Shown here: piece after piece, positions 1 to 9,091 of the stretch
Position numbering within the stretch: the stretch's first letter is position 1
Layout: each line of letters begins with the position of its first letter
Origin: Salinivirgaceae bacterium
Lineage (GTDB): Bacteria; Bacteroidota; Bacteroidia; Bacteroidales; SZUA-534
Direction: 5' to 3'
Assembly: GCA_027858735.1 (NCBI GenBank)
Contig: JAQICC010000361.1
Location: 1 to 45,955 of the forward strand
Length of the DNA: 45,955 nt
The notes under the pieces: generated by a model
What the model was told of the DNA's origin: nothing
Seen by the model: only the letters and a program-made list of their open reading frames with translations
Database searches by the model: none
Program-made: the position numbers and the translations under genes

Positions 1-82
1 GCTTACTGCTTACTGCTTACTGCTTACTGCTTACTGCTTACTGCTTACTGCTTACTGCTTACTGCTTACTGCTTACTGCTTA
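1..82. repeat. Heptamer tandem repeat (GCTTACT)n
   Basis: Eleven perfect copies of GCTTACT plus a partial copy fill the left edge of the window. They lie 25 bp beyond the stop codon of the leftward flavoprotein gene. The array may continue outside the window. Perfect short-unit arrays of this kind usually vary in copy number, so the true length may differ between strains or be mis-assembled. Confidence 0.97.
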
Positions 83-107
83 TTTGATACTTTCTTTTCA
101 TTACTTG

Positions 108-1664
108 CTACTTAAATGATATTGCTCCCGTTGGACAACTTTCTGCACATTTTTGAGCTGTTTTGGTTAAACTGTTCTGTAGGGTTTCATTATAAGGGAT
201 TCCAATCCTAACATCAAATCCTCTACCAACATAAGTTAAACCAGTTAATTCTTTCTCTTTTTGAGTGATATCTACACACAACCCACAGCGAATGCATTTT
301 TCTTCTTCGTAAATAATGGTATCATGTGTAAATTGCTTGGTAACCAAATTTCGTTCACCAAAGCTATAAGTTTTTTGAATTGCCCCATACTCATCTGCCA
401 ACATTCTTAATTTACACGCTTTTGGCTTTCGGCAATCGCAGCGCAGACATCTTTTTGCTTCATCAATAGAAGCTTGTGAAATAAATCCATCAAGTTCATT
501 CTCAGGTTCAAATCGGGCATTTGAATTTGATTCTTTCAAATACTCAGCATGTTCTTCTTTAGCTAATTTACCAAATTTTGAATTGAAAAGTCTAGTATTT
601 GTGATCTCTGAATTAGAAAGCACTCCATGAACATAATAGGCTGCAGCTTTGCCTTGTGCTAAGGCACGAACTGCCATTTTTTGAACCTTCACTGTACTTC
701 CGCAGGCATAAACATTGGGTAGGTTCGTTGAAAACAATCCATCGGCAATATCAATGCCCGAATGTTTCTCGTTTAACTTTAAACCCAAAGGGGCTTCACC
801 ATTTTTAATTTCGCCGGTAGCCACTACTATAGCATTATATGCTGTCGAAAATGATTTTAATTTTTCACTGTCAATTTCCTCTTTCAATGAAAATTGAACC
901 CCAAATGCTTCGAGAATTGCAATCTCATTTTCTAAAACTTCACTAGGTAATTCTTTGGGCTGATTATTATGCAACAATGCGCCACCCGCTTTTTCATTTT
1001 TATCGAAAACAGTTACCTGATGCCCCAACTTTACTAGATGAAATGCACATGCCAAACCTGAAGGACCCGCACCTATAATTGCTACCGTTTTACCTGTACT
1101 GGCAGCTTTGTTAGGTAAATAAGGGTTTTTAGAATTTGCATCTTCAAGTGCCACAAACTTTTTAAGCTGACATATTGAAACCGCTTCATCAATTGACCGC
1201 CTGCGACAAGCTCCTTCACAAGGTGCAGAACAAACATAGCCCAAAACCAATGGAAGGGCAATCTCTTCTTTAACTAATTTTAAAGCTTCAATAGGATTAC
1301 CTTTTGCAATTAACCGATTCATTTCAGGAATATCCATAAAGGCCGGACAAGCAATTCTGCAAGGTGCTTCGCAATCACCAACATGGTCGCTTAATAATAA
1401 TTCCAATGCATCTTTTCGAGCTTCAATAACCTCTATATCATTGGTTATTACCTCCATATTATCTTGAGCAGGATAAGCACATGATGGATGTAGTTGTCCT
1501 GTTTTTTTATCCTTTACCATACACACCATGCACGAAGGATGATTGCTATATCCTTTTAAATAGCACATGGATGGAATATGGATACCTATTTCCTTTGCTG
1601 CTTCAAGAATTGAAGTGCCCTTTGGTACAGTTACTTGTTTGTTATCTATTGTTAGTTTTATCAT
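108..1664 (-). CDS. NuoG/GltD-hybrid iron-sulfur flavoprotein without an NAD(P) domain
   Basis: This 518-residue cytoplasmic protein is the last gene of the leftward redox operon. Residues 1-75 form a [2Fe-2S] ferredoxin domain as at the NuoG/HydA N-terminus (C34, C45, C48, C62). Residues 80-170 match the GltD-type iron-sulfur domain (C98, C102, C106, C145, C149, C153). A FAD Rossmann motif GAGPSG lies at 198-203, with ATG at 282-284 and NVYACG at 317-322. Only about 35 residues separate the last two motifs, where GltD-family proteins normally carry the second NAD(P)H-binding Rossmann domain of about 120 residues, so that domain is absent. The C-terminus has further Cys clusters (406-417 and C457/C460/C463/C506/C510) resembling NuoG ferredoxin centres. 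I infer that it takes electrons from the NuoEF-like neighbour rather than binding NAD(P)H itself. The physiological acceptor is unknown. Confidence 0.85.
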   Translation of the reverse strand: MIKLTIDNKQVTVPKGTSILEAAKEIGIHIPSMCYLKGYSNHPSCMVCMVKDKKTGQLHPSCAYPAQDNMEVITNDIEVIEARKDALELLLSDHVGDCEAPCRIACPAFMDIPEMNRLIAKGNPIEALKLVKEEIALPLVLGYVCSAPCEGACRRRSIDEAVSICQLKKFVALEDANSKNPYLPNKAASTGKTVAIIGAGPSGLACAFHLVKLGHQVTVFDKNEKAGGALLHNNQPKELPSEVLENEIAILEAFGVQFSLKEEIDSEKLKSFSTAYNAIVVATGEIKNGEAPLGLKLNEKHSGIDIADGLFSTNLPNVYACGSTVKVQKMAVRALAQGKAAAYYVHGVLSNSEITNTRLFNSKFGKLAKEEHAEYLKESNSNARFEPENELDGFISQASIDEAKRCLRCDCRKPKACKLRMLADEYGAIQKTYSFGERNLVTKQFTHDTIIYEEEKCIRCGLCVDITQKEKELTGLTYVGRGFDVRIGIPYNETLQNSLTKTAQKCAESCPTGAISFK

Positions 1665-1677
1665 CTCTTTCTTGTTT

Positions 1678-1949
1678 CAGGCCTTCAGCCTGTTGTCACT
1701 CGGTTCCCTCGTTTCTAGGGGCGACGCCCCACAGCTCACTTCGTTCACTGGCTAGGAGCTCTGCCCCTAGTTGGGGAATGTGAGCCTTTCAGGCTCTATC
1801 CTTGAATTGACTTTTGCAACATTATTTATATACTCAATTATATTTTTACAAAGCTTTAATCAAAAGGCTAAAAGCCTTAAATTCTTTAACTTGGGGCATC
1901 GCCCCAAACAGCTTTCGCAGAAAGCTTACTCACCCTGAAGGGGTGAAAC
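1678..1949. repeat. REP-type palindrome block, left of transposase
   Basis: This block is a chain of small palindromes: CAGGCCTTCAGCCTG at 1678-1692, GGGGCGACGCCCC, GAGCCTTTCAGGCTC, AAGGCTAAAAGCCTT, GGGGCATCGCCCC, GCTTTCGCAGAAAGC and CACCCTGAAGGGGTG at 1931-1945. The same palindromes recur in the same order on the other side of the transposase gene. This copy carries about 60 extra AT-rich bases near 1800-1858. It fills the space between the transposase and the NuoG/GltD-like gene. Confidence 0.9.
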
Positions 1950-1951
1950 AC

Positions 1952-2407
1952 CTAATCCCAAAAATAATTCTCATCGTATTCAATTACGTCATATTCTCTA
2001 ATAAATTCTTCAATTTCATCTTTATATGTTCTTGTTGAATGATGTACCTTCTGTTTTTTTATATAATTCTTAACAACATCAACTTTTGAACTGCTTACAG
2101 AAAAAGCTCCATAACCAATTTGCCATTTAAACTCATAATCAACACCTTCCTGTTCTTTGAACCATTTTGATGATGATTTTTTCACTTCTTCAATAACTTT
2201 TGCAAGTGCATGATTTTTCGAAAGTCGAAACAATATATGAATATGGTCAGGTACCGAATTAATAATTATTGATGGACTATCAAAATTATCTAATATACCT
2301 TTTATATAGGCATGAAGTTTTTCTTCAGCTTCAGTATTGATATATGGTTTTCTGCCCTTTGTACCAAAGGTAAGATGTACATATAGTTTCGATAATGATT
2401 GTCCCAT
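1952..2407 (-). CDS. REP-associated tyrosine transposase (IS200/IS605-like, Y1)
   Basis: This 151-residue protein has the usual length of TnpA_REP/IS200-type single-strand transposases. The HUH metal-binding motif appears as DHIHILF, and the candidate nucleophilic tyrosine lies in VKNYIKKQKVHH near residue 127. Proteins of this family nick and join single-stranded DNA at hairpins. The flanking palindrome blocks are the expected substrate. The frame is intact, so the enzyme may be active. The companion TnpB of IS605 elements is absent, which agrees with a RAYT rather than a complete IS. Confidence 0.9.
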   Translation of the reverse strand: MGQSLSKLYVHLTFGTKGRKPYINTEAEEKLHAYIKGILDNFDSPSIIINSVPDHIHILFRLSKNHALAKVIEEVKKSSSKWFKEQEGVDYEFKWQIGYGAFSVSSSKVDVVKNYIKKQKVHHSTRTYKDEIEEFIREYDVIEYDENYFWD

Positions 2408-2425
2408 ATTCTTATATTTATGTTA

Positions 2426-2673
2426 CAGGCCTTCAGCCTGTGGTTACTCGTTTTGCTTGTTCTAGGGGCTATGCCCCACTGCTCACTTCGTTCACTTGCT
2501 AGGGGCGATGCCCCATCGCTCACTTCGTTCACTTGCTAGGGGTGCTACCCCTAGTTGATGAATTAGAGCCTTTCAGGCTCTGGTCAAAAGGCTGAAAGCC
2601 TTATATTCCTCATCTTGGGGCAGCGCCCCAAGTTGCTTTCGCAGAAAGCTTACTCACCCTGAAGGGGTGAAAC
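2426..2673. repeat. REP-type palindrome block, right of transposase
   Basis: This is the second copy of the block seen at 1678-1949, in the same orientation and order. It starts with CAGGCCTTCAGCCTG and ends with CACCCTGAAGGGGTG and GAAAC. An internal duplication of the stretch CTCACTTCGTTCACTTGCTA occurs near 2480-2540. The block occupies almost the whole gap between the NuoEF-like stop codon and the transposase gene. Confidence 0.9.
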
Positions 2674-2684
2674 TTCTACAACAA

Positions 2685-5033
2685 CTATTCAATAACAACC
2701 GCATCCACCGGACAAATTTGCCTGCAAATATCACATTTTACACATTTTTCTGTATCAATACTGTGAAGCTCATACGGCTTACTCTCAATGGCATCAACAG
2801 GACAACGCTGAGCACATTTAGTACAACCAATGCATTCATCATTAACGCTATACTTTATTATATCCAGACATTTACCTGTTGGGCATTTGCCATTAATATG
2901 CTGTAAGTATTCTTCTCTAAAATACTTTAATGTGGATAATACTGGATTTGGAGCTGTTTTACCCAAGCCACATATACTACCCTTTTTAGTTTGATAGGCC
3001 AATTTCTCTAAAGTTTCAAGATCAGACATTACTCCTTTACCGGCTGATATTTTATCAAGAATCTGTAACATCCGTTTGGTACCCACCCTACAGAAAGTAC
3101 ATCTGCCGCATGATTGATCTTGTGTGAAAGCAAGAAAATATCTGGCAATATCAACCATACAATCTGTTTCATCAAGAACAATAAGCCCGCCTGAACCCAT
3201 CATGGCTCCTACTTCTTTTAAGGAATCAAAATCAATGGATGTGTCCATTAAATTTGAGGGAATACAGCCCCCTGAAGGTCCACCAATTTGCACGGCTTTA
3301 AACTTTTTACCATTGGGAATTCCTCCGCCAATTTTATCAATAATAGTACGAATGGTAATACCCATAGGAACTTCAATTAGTCCTCCTCTGTTAATTTTAC
3401 CAGCTAGTGCAAAAACCTTTGTGCCTTTACTCGCTTTAGTACCAACATTAGCAAAAGCCTCAGCACCATTTTTAATTATCCACGATACTAAAGAAAGGGT
3501 TTCTGTATTATTTATAAGCGTAGGCTTACCCCACAATCCTTTTTCAGCCGGGTAAGGAGGACGCATGATTGGAATACCTCTATTGCCTTCTATGGAAGCA
3601 ATCAACGCCGTTTCTTCGCCACAAACAAAAGCTCCTGCACCTTCAAAAACTTCAATATCGAATGAAAATTTACTATCAAAGATATGCTTACCAATATAGC
3701 CTTTCTCCCTGCAAATAGCTATGCCCTCTTTTATTCGTTCTACAGCTAAAGGGTATTCGGCTCGAATATAAAAAAAGCCTTTCGTGGCACCTACTGCCAA
3801 ACCGGCAATTAATAATCCTTCAATCACTCTAAACGGGTACGATTCCAACAACATTCTATCCATAAAAGCACCCGGATCGCCCTCATCGCCATTGCATATT
3901 ACGTATTTTTCATCACTTTGAGCATCTTTAACCATCTGCCACTTAATACCCGATTTAAAGCCACCTCCGCCCCTGCCTTGCAATGCACTCTGGGTTATTG
4001 TATCAATAATCTGTTGCTGAGAGAATTCTTTTAGGCACTTTTTAAAAGGATCAAACCCACCCAAATTAATATACTCATCTAATTCTGACGGTTTTAGCTC
4101 GCCACGAAACTCGGTAGCAATATTCATTTGACCATCTAAAAATTCCGCAATAGGCGTATTTAGCGCATCCCCTTTATATCTTTTAATAGATTTTGGTAGG
4201 TCATGTACCACATAATCCTCAAATACACTCAACAAACCTGCTTTTACTTTCTCAACTAAAGTCTCAGGCTTAAAATGATGATGGATTACCTGACTTACTT
4301 CTTCAGGCTTTATCTTGGTATAATAGGTTGGTTTTTCGTTTGGTTTATGCACCTCAAGCATGGGTACCTGATTACAAATTCCTACACAACCCACGTGTTT
4401 AACATCAACGTTAATCTGACTGCTTTCAAGGGTCGACTCTAATGCTTCCTTAACTTCTCTACTTCCACTAGCTACACAACACGAACCTAATCCAATTCGA
4501 ATTTCGCCTTGTAATTTGTGATTGGCATTTGCGATCACCGGTTCTTTTACAGCCAATTTTTTTTCTTTTGACTTAAAGTCTTTAATTATATCATCCACTT
4601 TTTCAGTGGTAACATGTCCGTAAGTAACATCATCAATCTGCACGACTGGTGCTATGGTGCAACATCCTAAACAAGCTACTTTTTCAACAGTAAAAAGTTT
4701 ATCGGCATCGGTATCGTCCTTCCCCTCAATTTTAAGCGAGCGTTTAAATGCATCGTGTACCTGCATGGCTCCTTTAACATGGCAGGCTGTTCCAATACAC
4801 ACTTTAATAATATGCTCACCCACGGGTGAATGCCTGAATTGTGAGTAAAAAGTTGAAATACCTGTTATTTTTGATGCCGAAATATCGGTTGTTTCACTCA
4901 CCCTTTTTAAAGCATCTTGAGGCAAATAATTAAATTCATCCTGAATGGATTGAAGAATTGGAATGGCATGATTTTCTGCCTTGCCAATGTCTTGGATTAT
5001 TTGATCTACCTTATCTAATATTTCTGAATCCAT
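2685..5033 (-). CDS. NuoE-NuoF fusion with ferredoxin tail (HydC/HydB-like NADH module)
   Basis: This 782-residue cytoplasmic protein has four parts. Residues 1-155 are a NuoE/HydC thioredoxin-like [2Fe-2S] domain (C79-x4-C84, C121-x3-C125). Residues 175-255 are a second thioredoxin-like [2Fe-2S] domain as at the HydB N-terminus (C185/C186, C216-x3-C220). Residues 285-700 are the NuoF core with the FMN/NADH loop GRGGGGF (353-359), NGDEGDPGAF (381-390) and the [4Fe-4S] ligands C642, C645, C648 and C688. The tail holds two CxxCxxCxxxCP ferredoxin clusters (C734-C744 and C764-C774). The family oxidises NADH, or reduces NAD+, and passes electrons through these clusters, often in bifurcating complexes. 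NuoE and NuoF are normally separate polypeptides. No hydrogenase or complex I membrane subunits are nearby. The partners are probably the downstream NuoG/GltD hybrid and the membrane polyferredoxin. Confidence 0.9.
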   Translation of the reverse strand: MDSEILDKVDQIIQDIGKAENHAIPILQSIQDEFNYLPQDALKRVSETTDISASKITGISTFYSQFRHSPVGEHIIKVCIGTACHVKGAMQVHDAFKRSLKIEGKDDTDADKLFTVEKVACLGCCTIAPVVQIDDVTYGHVTTEKVDDIIKDFKSKEKKLAVKEPVIANANHKLQGEIRIGLGSCCVASGSREVKEALESTLESSQINVDVKHVGCVGICNQVPMLEVHKPNEKPTYYTKIKPEEVSQVIHHHFKPETLVEKVKAGLLSVFEDYVVHDLPKSIKRYKGDALNTPIAEFLDGQMNIATEFRGELKPSELDEYINLGGFDPFKKCLKEFSQQQIIDTITQSALQGRGGGGFKSGIKWQMVKDAQSDEKYVICNGDEGDPGAFMDRMLLESYPFRVIEGLLIAGLAVGATKGFFYIRAEYPLAVERIKEGIAICREKGYIGKHIFDSKFSFDIEVFEGAGAFVCGEETALIASIEGNRGIPIMRPPYPAEKGLWGKPTLINNTETLSLVSWIIKNGAEAFANVGTKASKGTKVFALAGKINRGGLIEVPMGITIRTIIDKIGGGIPNGKKFKAVQIGGPSGGCIPSNLMDTSIDFDSLKEVGAMMGSGGLIVLDETDCMVDIARYFLAFTQDQSCGRCTFCRVGTKRMLQILDKISAGKGVMSDLETLEKLAYQTKKGSICGLGKTAPNPVLSTLKYFREEYLQHINGKCPTGKCLDIIKYSVNDECIGCTKCAQRCPVDAIESKPYELHSIDTEKCVKCDICRQICPVDAVVIE

Positions 5034-5144
5034 ATAATGATTCTCAATGTTTCTTTATTTATATTTTTTCTTATTCCGTTTCATGCAACATTTTAATTTC
5101 AATGATCATTTGCACTTGAAACGGTTTCTACTATTCATCTAGCA

Positions 5145-5190
5145 CATGGGGCGTTGCCCCATGCTGATATGTCTCAGGCTTTCAGCCTGA
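5145..5190. repeat. Isolated REP-like hairpin pair
   Basis: Two perfect hairpins sit just below the stop codon of the membrane PQQ-like gene. CATGGGGC/GCCCCATG has a 3-nt loop (5145-5163), and TCAGGCT/AGCCTGA has a 3-nt loop (5174-5190). The second is followed by seven Ts on the plus strand. Sequence and order resemble the palindromes around the RAYT, so this is probably a dispersed REP copy. It could affect mRNA stability between the two operon genes. The rest of the 162-bp gap shows nothing clear. Confidence 0.75.
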
Positions 5191-5195
5191 TTTTT

Positions 5196-7055
5196 TTATT
5201 TACCTATGCAATATAGGTTTTTATCTGTTCTAATATAAATTCTGCCATCGGCAAAAGCCGGAGTGGTTACCACATCTTCTCCCAAACTTGATTGTGCCAC
5301 TTCCGAATATTCCTTGCTTGCTTTAAAAATATGCATCACTCCTTTAATATCCATTAAATATACGTTATCACCCACCGCCATAGGCGACGCGTATATATTA
5401 TTCCCAAATTCATGTTCCCAATACATTTTACCCGTAACTGCATCATAGCAGGCAACCAAACCATAGCTTGTTGATACTATTAACAAACCGTTCGTGGCAA
5501 CAGGACTAGGAATATCAGACAATATCATATCATCTTCCCATAACACTTCCGATGGTTTATCCATGTCAATTGCTGCTAATGTTGCATACTCATTTAAGGC
5601 AAATATTTTTCCATCGACATATGCCGCTGAAGGACCTACTTCGCCGAAAATGCAATCAAGTTTCCAATTTTCTTGTCCCGTTTGCGGATTATAAGATGCC
5701 ACAAAGGGATCGGCAACTGTTATTATATGTGTTTCGCCATTATACTCTACTAAAATTGGTGATGCCCAAGAGATTTTCACTTCGCGTGGCGTACTCCAAA
5801 CTTTTTTTCCAGAGGAAGCTTCAAGAGCCATTATTTGGGAGTTTTTCTTCTGATCGTATTGAACAATCAATTTATCCTTATACATGATTAATGAAGATGA
5901 GTGTCCGTAATGGTTTTGTGGAACTCCTAAATTTATACCCCAAACCATTTTTCCATTCATATCAAAAGCAGCAATATCACCTGTTCCGAATATTACATAA
6001 ACACGTTTCCCGTCCGTTGTCATTGTTGCAGCTGCTAACCCCGTATCGGCGGTTGTTTTGGGTGCTACTGATGGGGAACCAGGAATATTTTCAATTTTAG
6101 TTCGCCACAACATTTCACCTGTTGTTCCATCAAAACAAAAAACTTCGCGAACCGCTTCAGTTGCACCACTTACAAATACTTTATTTTCCCAAATAATCGG
6201 AGAATTAAAACCATGCAAAGGAACTTCAGCTTTCCATAGAATATTTTTGTTTGAAGCCGCATCCCAATCTGTTGGTATATTCTTTTGATAAACAATTCCG
6301 TTGCTATAATACCCCCTAAATGAGGTAAAATTATTTTTCAATTCTTCTTCTGAAGGAATGCCTATATTACTTTTCTTTGGAGTATTACTAGTCTTTATTA
6401 CTTTTTCTTCATCTTTTATAGGCTCTTCAACAAGCTCGCTTAGCTCTTCACCTACCAATTCCTGAACTTCTGGCGTTTCTACATTTGCAATTGGTATTGG
6501 TGTTACTTCTTCCTCTTTATCATCTATCGGCGATTCTGCGATTTGCTCTGATTTATTTCCTGAATTACGTAATTTATCGCCCAATTGCGTATGCATGAAA
6601 AATGCCAAGAGTAACGCTAATATTACTAAACTACCACCCACCAGAGCAATTCCAATTCTGGCATTTTTTTGTATTCCAAGAATGTCTTTTGGTTGATCAG
6701 GATTTGCCAGCACTTGTTTGCGGTTATTGGCATCCATCAATTGATAGGCAATAACAAACACGGCTAGTGCAAGTAAAATTAAATAACCTCCCATTTTTAC
6801 TTGCCATTGATTTATAAAATATGCTTTCCGAGCCAATAAATCGAGCTCCTGAATTTGATGTTTCAATAGCTCATCCTTAGGATTTTCGTTCAAGCGCTCA
6901 ACTAAGGAATTAATTACCTCGGTATTGACAGGATCCATCCGGTTAATTTGAAAGTAACTGGCAATAACCAAAACACAAACTACCATAGCAAAAATCAGTG
7001 CTACCAAAGCAATACCTTTTAAAACCTGATCTTTATTTTTTTCTTTATTATTCAT
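5196..7055 (-). CDS. Three-helix membrane protein with periplasmic PQQ-like beta-propeller
   Basis: This 619-residue protein starts with three predicted membrane helices at about residues 14-34, 88-106 and 132-152. A charged, Glu-rich linker (about 160-235) leads to a PQQ-like (BamB/quinoprotein-type) beta-propeller over about 240-619. The propeller shows recurring blades with motifs such as W-x-TKI and Dx(T/S)G(K/E)-x-x-W. The domain probably lies in the periplasm, tethered to the inner membrane. It is 23 bp from the upstream polyferredoxin gene and is followed by the NuoEF-like gene, so it is part of the same operon. True PQQ enzymes need specific cofactor residues and PQQ synthesis genes. 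Neither is recognisable here, so a structural or binding role is as likely as catalysis. Confidence 0.85.
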   Translation of the reverse strand: MNNKEKNKDQVLKGIALVALIFAMVVCVLVIASYFQINRMDPVNTEVINSLVERLNENPKDELLKHQIQELDLLARKAYFINQWQVKMGGYLILLALAVFVIAYQLMDANNRKQVLANPDQPKDILGIQKNARIGIALVGGSLVILALLLAFFMHTQLGDKLRNSGNKSEQIAESPIDDKEEEVTPIPIANVETPEVQELVGEELSELVEEPIKDEEKVIKTSNTPKKSNIGIPSEEELKNNFTSFRGYYSNGIVYQKNIPTDWDAASNKNILWKAEVPLHGFNSPIIWENKVFVSGATEAVREVFCFDGTTGEMLWRTKIENIPGSPSVAPKTTADTGLAAATMTTDGKRVYVIFGTGDIAAFDMNGKMVWGINLGVPQNHYGHSSSLIMYKDKLIVQYDQKKNSQIMALEASSGKKVWSTPREVKISWASPILVEYNGETHIITVADPFVASYNPQTGQENWKLDCIFGEVGPSAAYVDGKIFALNEYATLAAIDMDKPSEVLWEDDMILSDIPSPVATNGLLIVSTSYGLVACYDAVTGKMYWEHEFGNNIYASPMAVGDNVYLMDIKGVMHIFKASKEYSEVAQSSLGEDVVTTPAFADGRIYIRTDKNLYCIGK

Positions 7056-7078
7056 TCTGAAATATTTTAAACAGTCTA

Positions 7079-8356
7079 TTAAATCAATTCATCACCTTCA
7101 GATTTCACCGGACAAAAATCGACACATCGAGCACAACTTAAACAATCGCCTCTATTGGGTTCATAATCTTCGCGATATCGTAGTATTGATAATGATGCTA
7201 AACTGATACCAATAACCAAACCTATAAATGCCCCTAAAATCCAACTACCCCGTTCAAATTGTTTTAGTATGGCAGCTGATTCTTCATAAAGTTCTGATGC
7301 AGACTTTCCGCTGCTTTTAAACGATTCAATATTTAATGATTCCACCCCTTTTGGATTCTCCATGGCTTCTATCATTTCATTTGCCATGCGAACTTTTGGA
7401 TTCACCTTAGCTAAAACCTCATGCATTTGAGAACCTGCCCATCCTCCAATTATAATCAATAGCGGAATTATTATTGATAGACCAATAAATCTAAAAATCA
7501 TGGTTTTTCTATCCAGCTTAATATCTTCAGGAACCGGTTTTTCAATGGCTCCGAAAGGACACGAATTTTCACATAGTTTACATTGAATGCAGCTTGCCGG
7601 AGTAATGGTTAAATGCTTTTTAGAAAACCTACTAACCCAATTAAGCAGCACTCCATACGGACATAAGAACCGACAGTATGGACGCGCTATAAAAACTCCA
7701 ATTAACAAAAGAATACCACCAATAATAAACATGGTGAACGTGCCATCGAGTCGGTAAATTCCAATAAATGGATCGTAACGGCAAATAACAAAATCGGAAG
7801 CTGTAGCGGCATACAGAACAGCCAATCCCAAATAAACAAATGGTAGGATACCTAGGGTTTTTTGCAGCCATGGCTTTATTTCAATAGGCTTAATTGCTAC
7901 AATATCTTGAATGGCACCCAATGGACATACTCCTGCACAAAAAGTTCGACCAAAAAAGAGTGTGAAAATCAAAGGCAAAGCAAAAAACAGAATAGCAGAA
8001 ATAGGAATCACATAATTTGGATTAAATAAAGCCAAAGAAATATTTTGCAATGACCCTACGCTGCAAATACAGCCTTCGCGAAAAAATCCGAAGTAAGCAA
8101 TGGAAAAAAGACTCATATAAAGCACCCCACGTCGCGATCGTTTTTTTAATACCAACCATGACACTACTGAAAGGCTTGCTAATAATACAAAAATGTCAAA
8201 ATACTCAAGAGCAGTTGATCGGGCTTCAGGCTTTTGCACTTCTGGTTGGGTGTGTCCATTTTCAAATTCAGGTTTTGGAAAGCGTTGAGCTTGTACAGAA
8301 ACACCCTGAATAATAAGAATAAAAAAAAGAAATATGTATATGAATTTTTTGGTCAT
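7079..8356 (-). CDS. NosR/NapH-type membrane polyferredoxin
   Basis: This 425-residue inner-membrane protein begins with a signal-like segment (1-24 ending VQAQ), followed by about five or six hydrophobic helices. Membrane Cys motifs typical of the NapH/NosR/CcoG family are CICS (96-99), CAGVCPLGA (140-148) and CRFLCPYG (228-235). Two [4Fe-4S] motifs follow: C256/C259/C262/C266 in the middle, and C405/C408/C411/C415 near the C-terminus after a last helix (about 371-392). The N-terminal FMN domain of NosR is missing. The family passes electrons across or along the membrane to periplasmic reductases. Here it would link the cytoplasmic NuoEF/NuoG-like pair to the Tat-exported polyferredoxin encoded next to it. 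It is a strong candidate for the membrane step of the system. Confidence 0.88.
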   Translation of the reverse strand: MTKKFIYIFLFFILIIQGVSVQAQRFPKPEFENGHTQPEVQKPEARSTALEYFDIFVLLASLSVVSWLVLKKRSRRGVLYMSLFSIAYFGFFREGCICSVGSLQNISLALFNPNYVIPISAILFFALPLIFTLFFGRTFCAGVCPLGAIQDIVAIKPIEIKPWLQKTLGILPFVYLGLAVLYAATASDFVICRYDPFIGIYRLDGTFTMFIIGGILLLIGVFIARPYCRFLCPYGVLLNWVSRFSKKHLTITPASCIQCKLCENSCPFGAIEKPVPEDIKLDRKTMIFRFIGLSIIIPLLIIIGGWAGSQMHEVLAKVNPKVRMANEMIEAMENPKGVESLNIESFKSSGKSASELYEESAAILKQFERGSWILGAFIGLVIGISLASLSILRYREDYEPNRGDCLSCARCVDFCPVKSEGDELI

Positions 8357-8430
8357 TCTTTTGTATTTAATATTGTGTTTTATGGTGCAGCATTTTCTAT
8401 TGACTTACAATACACTATATTCATAAGTAT

Positions 8431-9021
8431 TTATGTTTCATTGTCATCTTTATTTTTCATTATTCCGTTGAATAAGTAAGGATCTTTTGCAGGTACTCTT
8501 TTAAAGGCATCAACTGGGCAATCGCGAGCTATACCACACTCATTACAGTTTACACAAATGCTTTGATTTACTTGCAGTTGCATTGAGCCATTACCAAATG
8601 AACCACACCCCTTTACACATTTACCACAGCCAATGCATAATTCTTCAATTATATGATATTCGAAATAGGGCTTCTCAACATAAACCCTTTCAATGGCAGC
8701 AGTAGGACATAATTGCTTTTCGGCCGCTGTTGAAAGATTTTTAACACCTGGACGAAAATATCCACCACACAAATTGCAATAGCCACACATATTGAAAACG
8801 TGCATGCATTTAACTGCCGATGGTGTTAGCACACAGCTTGTAGCACACCGACCACATTGTACACATTTAGTTGCATCGAGCTGCCAAACCATTTCTTGCT
8901 TTGACGAGTTACTCAGCAATAAACCGCTTAAGCCACCAATACCAAGCGCTACAGAAAAGCGTACTCCACTATTTATAAATTCTCTTCGGTTTATTTTATT
9001 CCTTTTCTCACTATCTCCCAT
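8431..9021 (-). CDS. Tat-exported polyferredoxin (NapG/NrfC-like)
   Basis: This 196-residue protein has a twin-arginine signal (NRREFI at 11-16, then a hydrophobic stretch 21-36), so it is probably exported folded with its clusters. Sixteen or more cysteines are arranged for about four [4Fe-4S] clusters: C53/C56/C59/C63, C79/C82/C85 with C72 and C105, C129/C132/C135/C139, and C156/C159/C162/C168. NapG-type ferredoxins of this layout work with NapH-type membrane proteins, and the next gene encodes one. It probably carries electrons on the periplasmic face towards the beta-propeller proteins. The gap to the next gene is 74 bp. Confidence 0.88.
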   Translation of the reverse strand: MGDSEKRNKINRREFINSGVRFSVALGIGGLSGLLLSNSSKQEMVWQLDATKCVQCGRCATSCVLTPSAVKCMHVFNMCGYCNLCGGYFRPGVKNLSTAAEKQLCPTAAIERVYVEKPYFEYHIIEELCIGCGKCVKGCGSFGNGSMQLQVNQSICVNCNECGIARDCPVDAFKRVPAKDPYLFNGIMKNKDDNET

Positions 9022-9040
9022 GTTTTTTTAAGTCAACAGT

Positions 9041-9081
9041 CCACAGTCTTCAGTTCTCAGATAGATTACTGAAGACAGTGG
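9041..9081. other. Intercistronic 14-bp hairpin
   Basis: CCACAGTCTTCAGT at 9041-9054 pairs with ACTGAAGACAGTGG at 9068-9081. There is one mismatch and a 13-nt loop. The element fills the space between the small Tat protein gene and the Tat polyferredoxin gene within the leftward operon. It has no T-run on the minus strand. It is more likely an RNA-stability or processing element, or a repeat relic, than a terminator. Confidence 0.7.
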
Positions 9082-9091
9082 ATTTAAAATA

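Larger units (their letters stand above)
1678..2673 (-). mobile_element. REP/RAYT mobile unit inside the redox operon
   Basis: A REP-associated tyrosine transposase gene is bracketed by two direct copies of a composite palindrome block (1678-1949 and 2426-2673). This is the architecture expected of a REP-RAYT unit. It sits between the NuoEF-like gene and the NuoG/GltD-like gene, which probably belong to one transcript, so it interrupts an otherwise compact operon. The exact ends of the mobile unit are not defined, and no target duplication is evident. Confidence 0.75.

Noticed and set aside
2302-2532. 76-residue ORF over the transposase start
   Set aside because: It is encoded mostly by palindromic REP sequence and the opposite frame of the transposase gene.
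2685-9021. Respiratory complex I or an electron-bifurcating hydrogenase
   Set aside because: NuoE/F/G-like parts are present, but no proton-pumping membrane subunits and no H-cluster motifs are seen.
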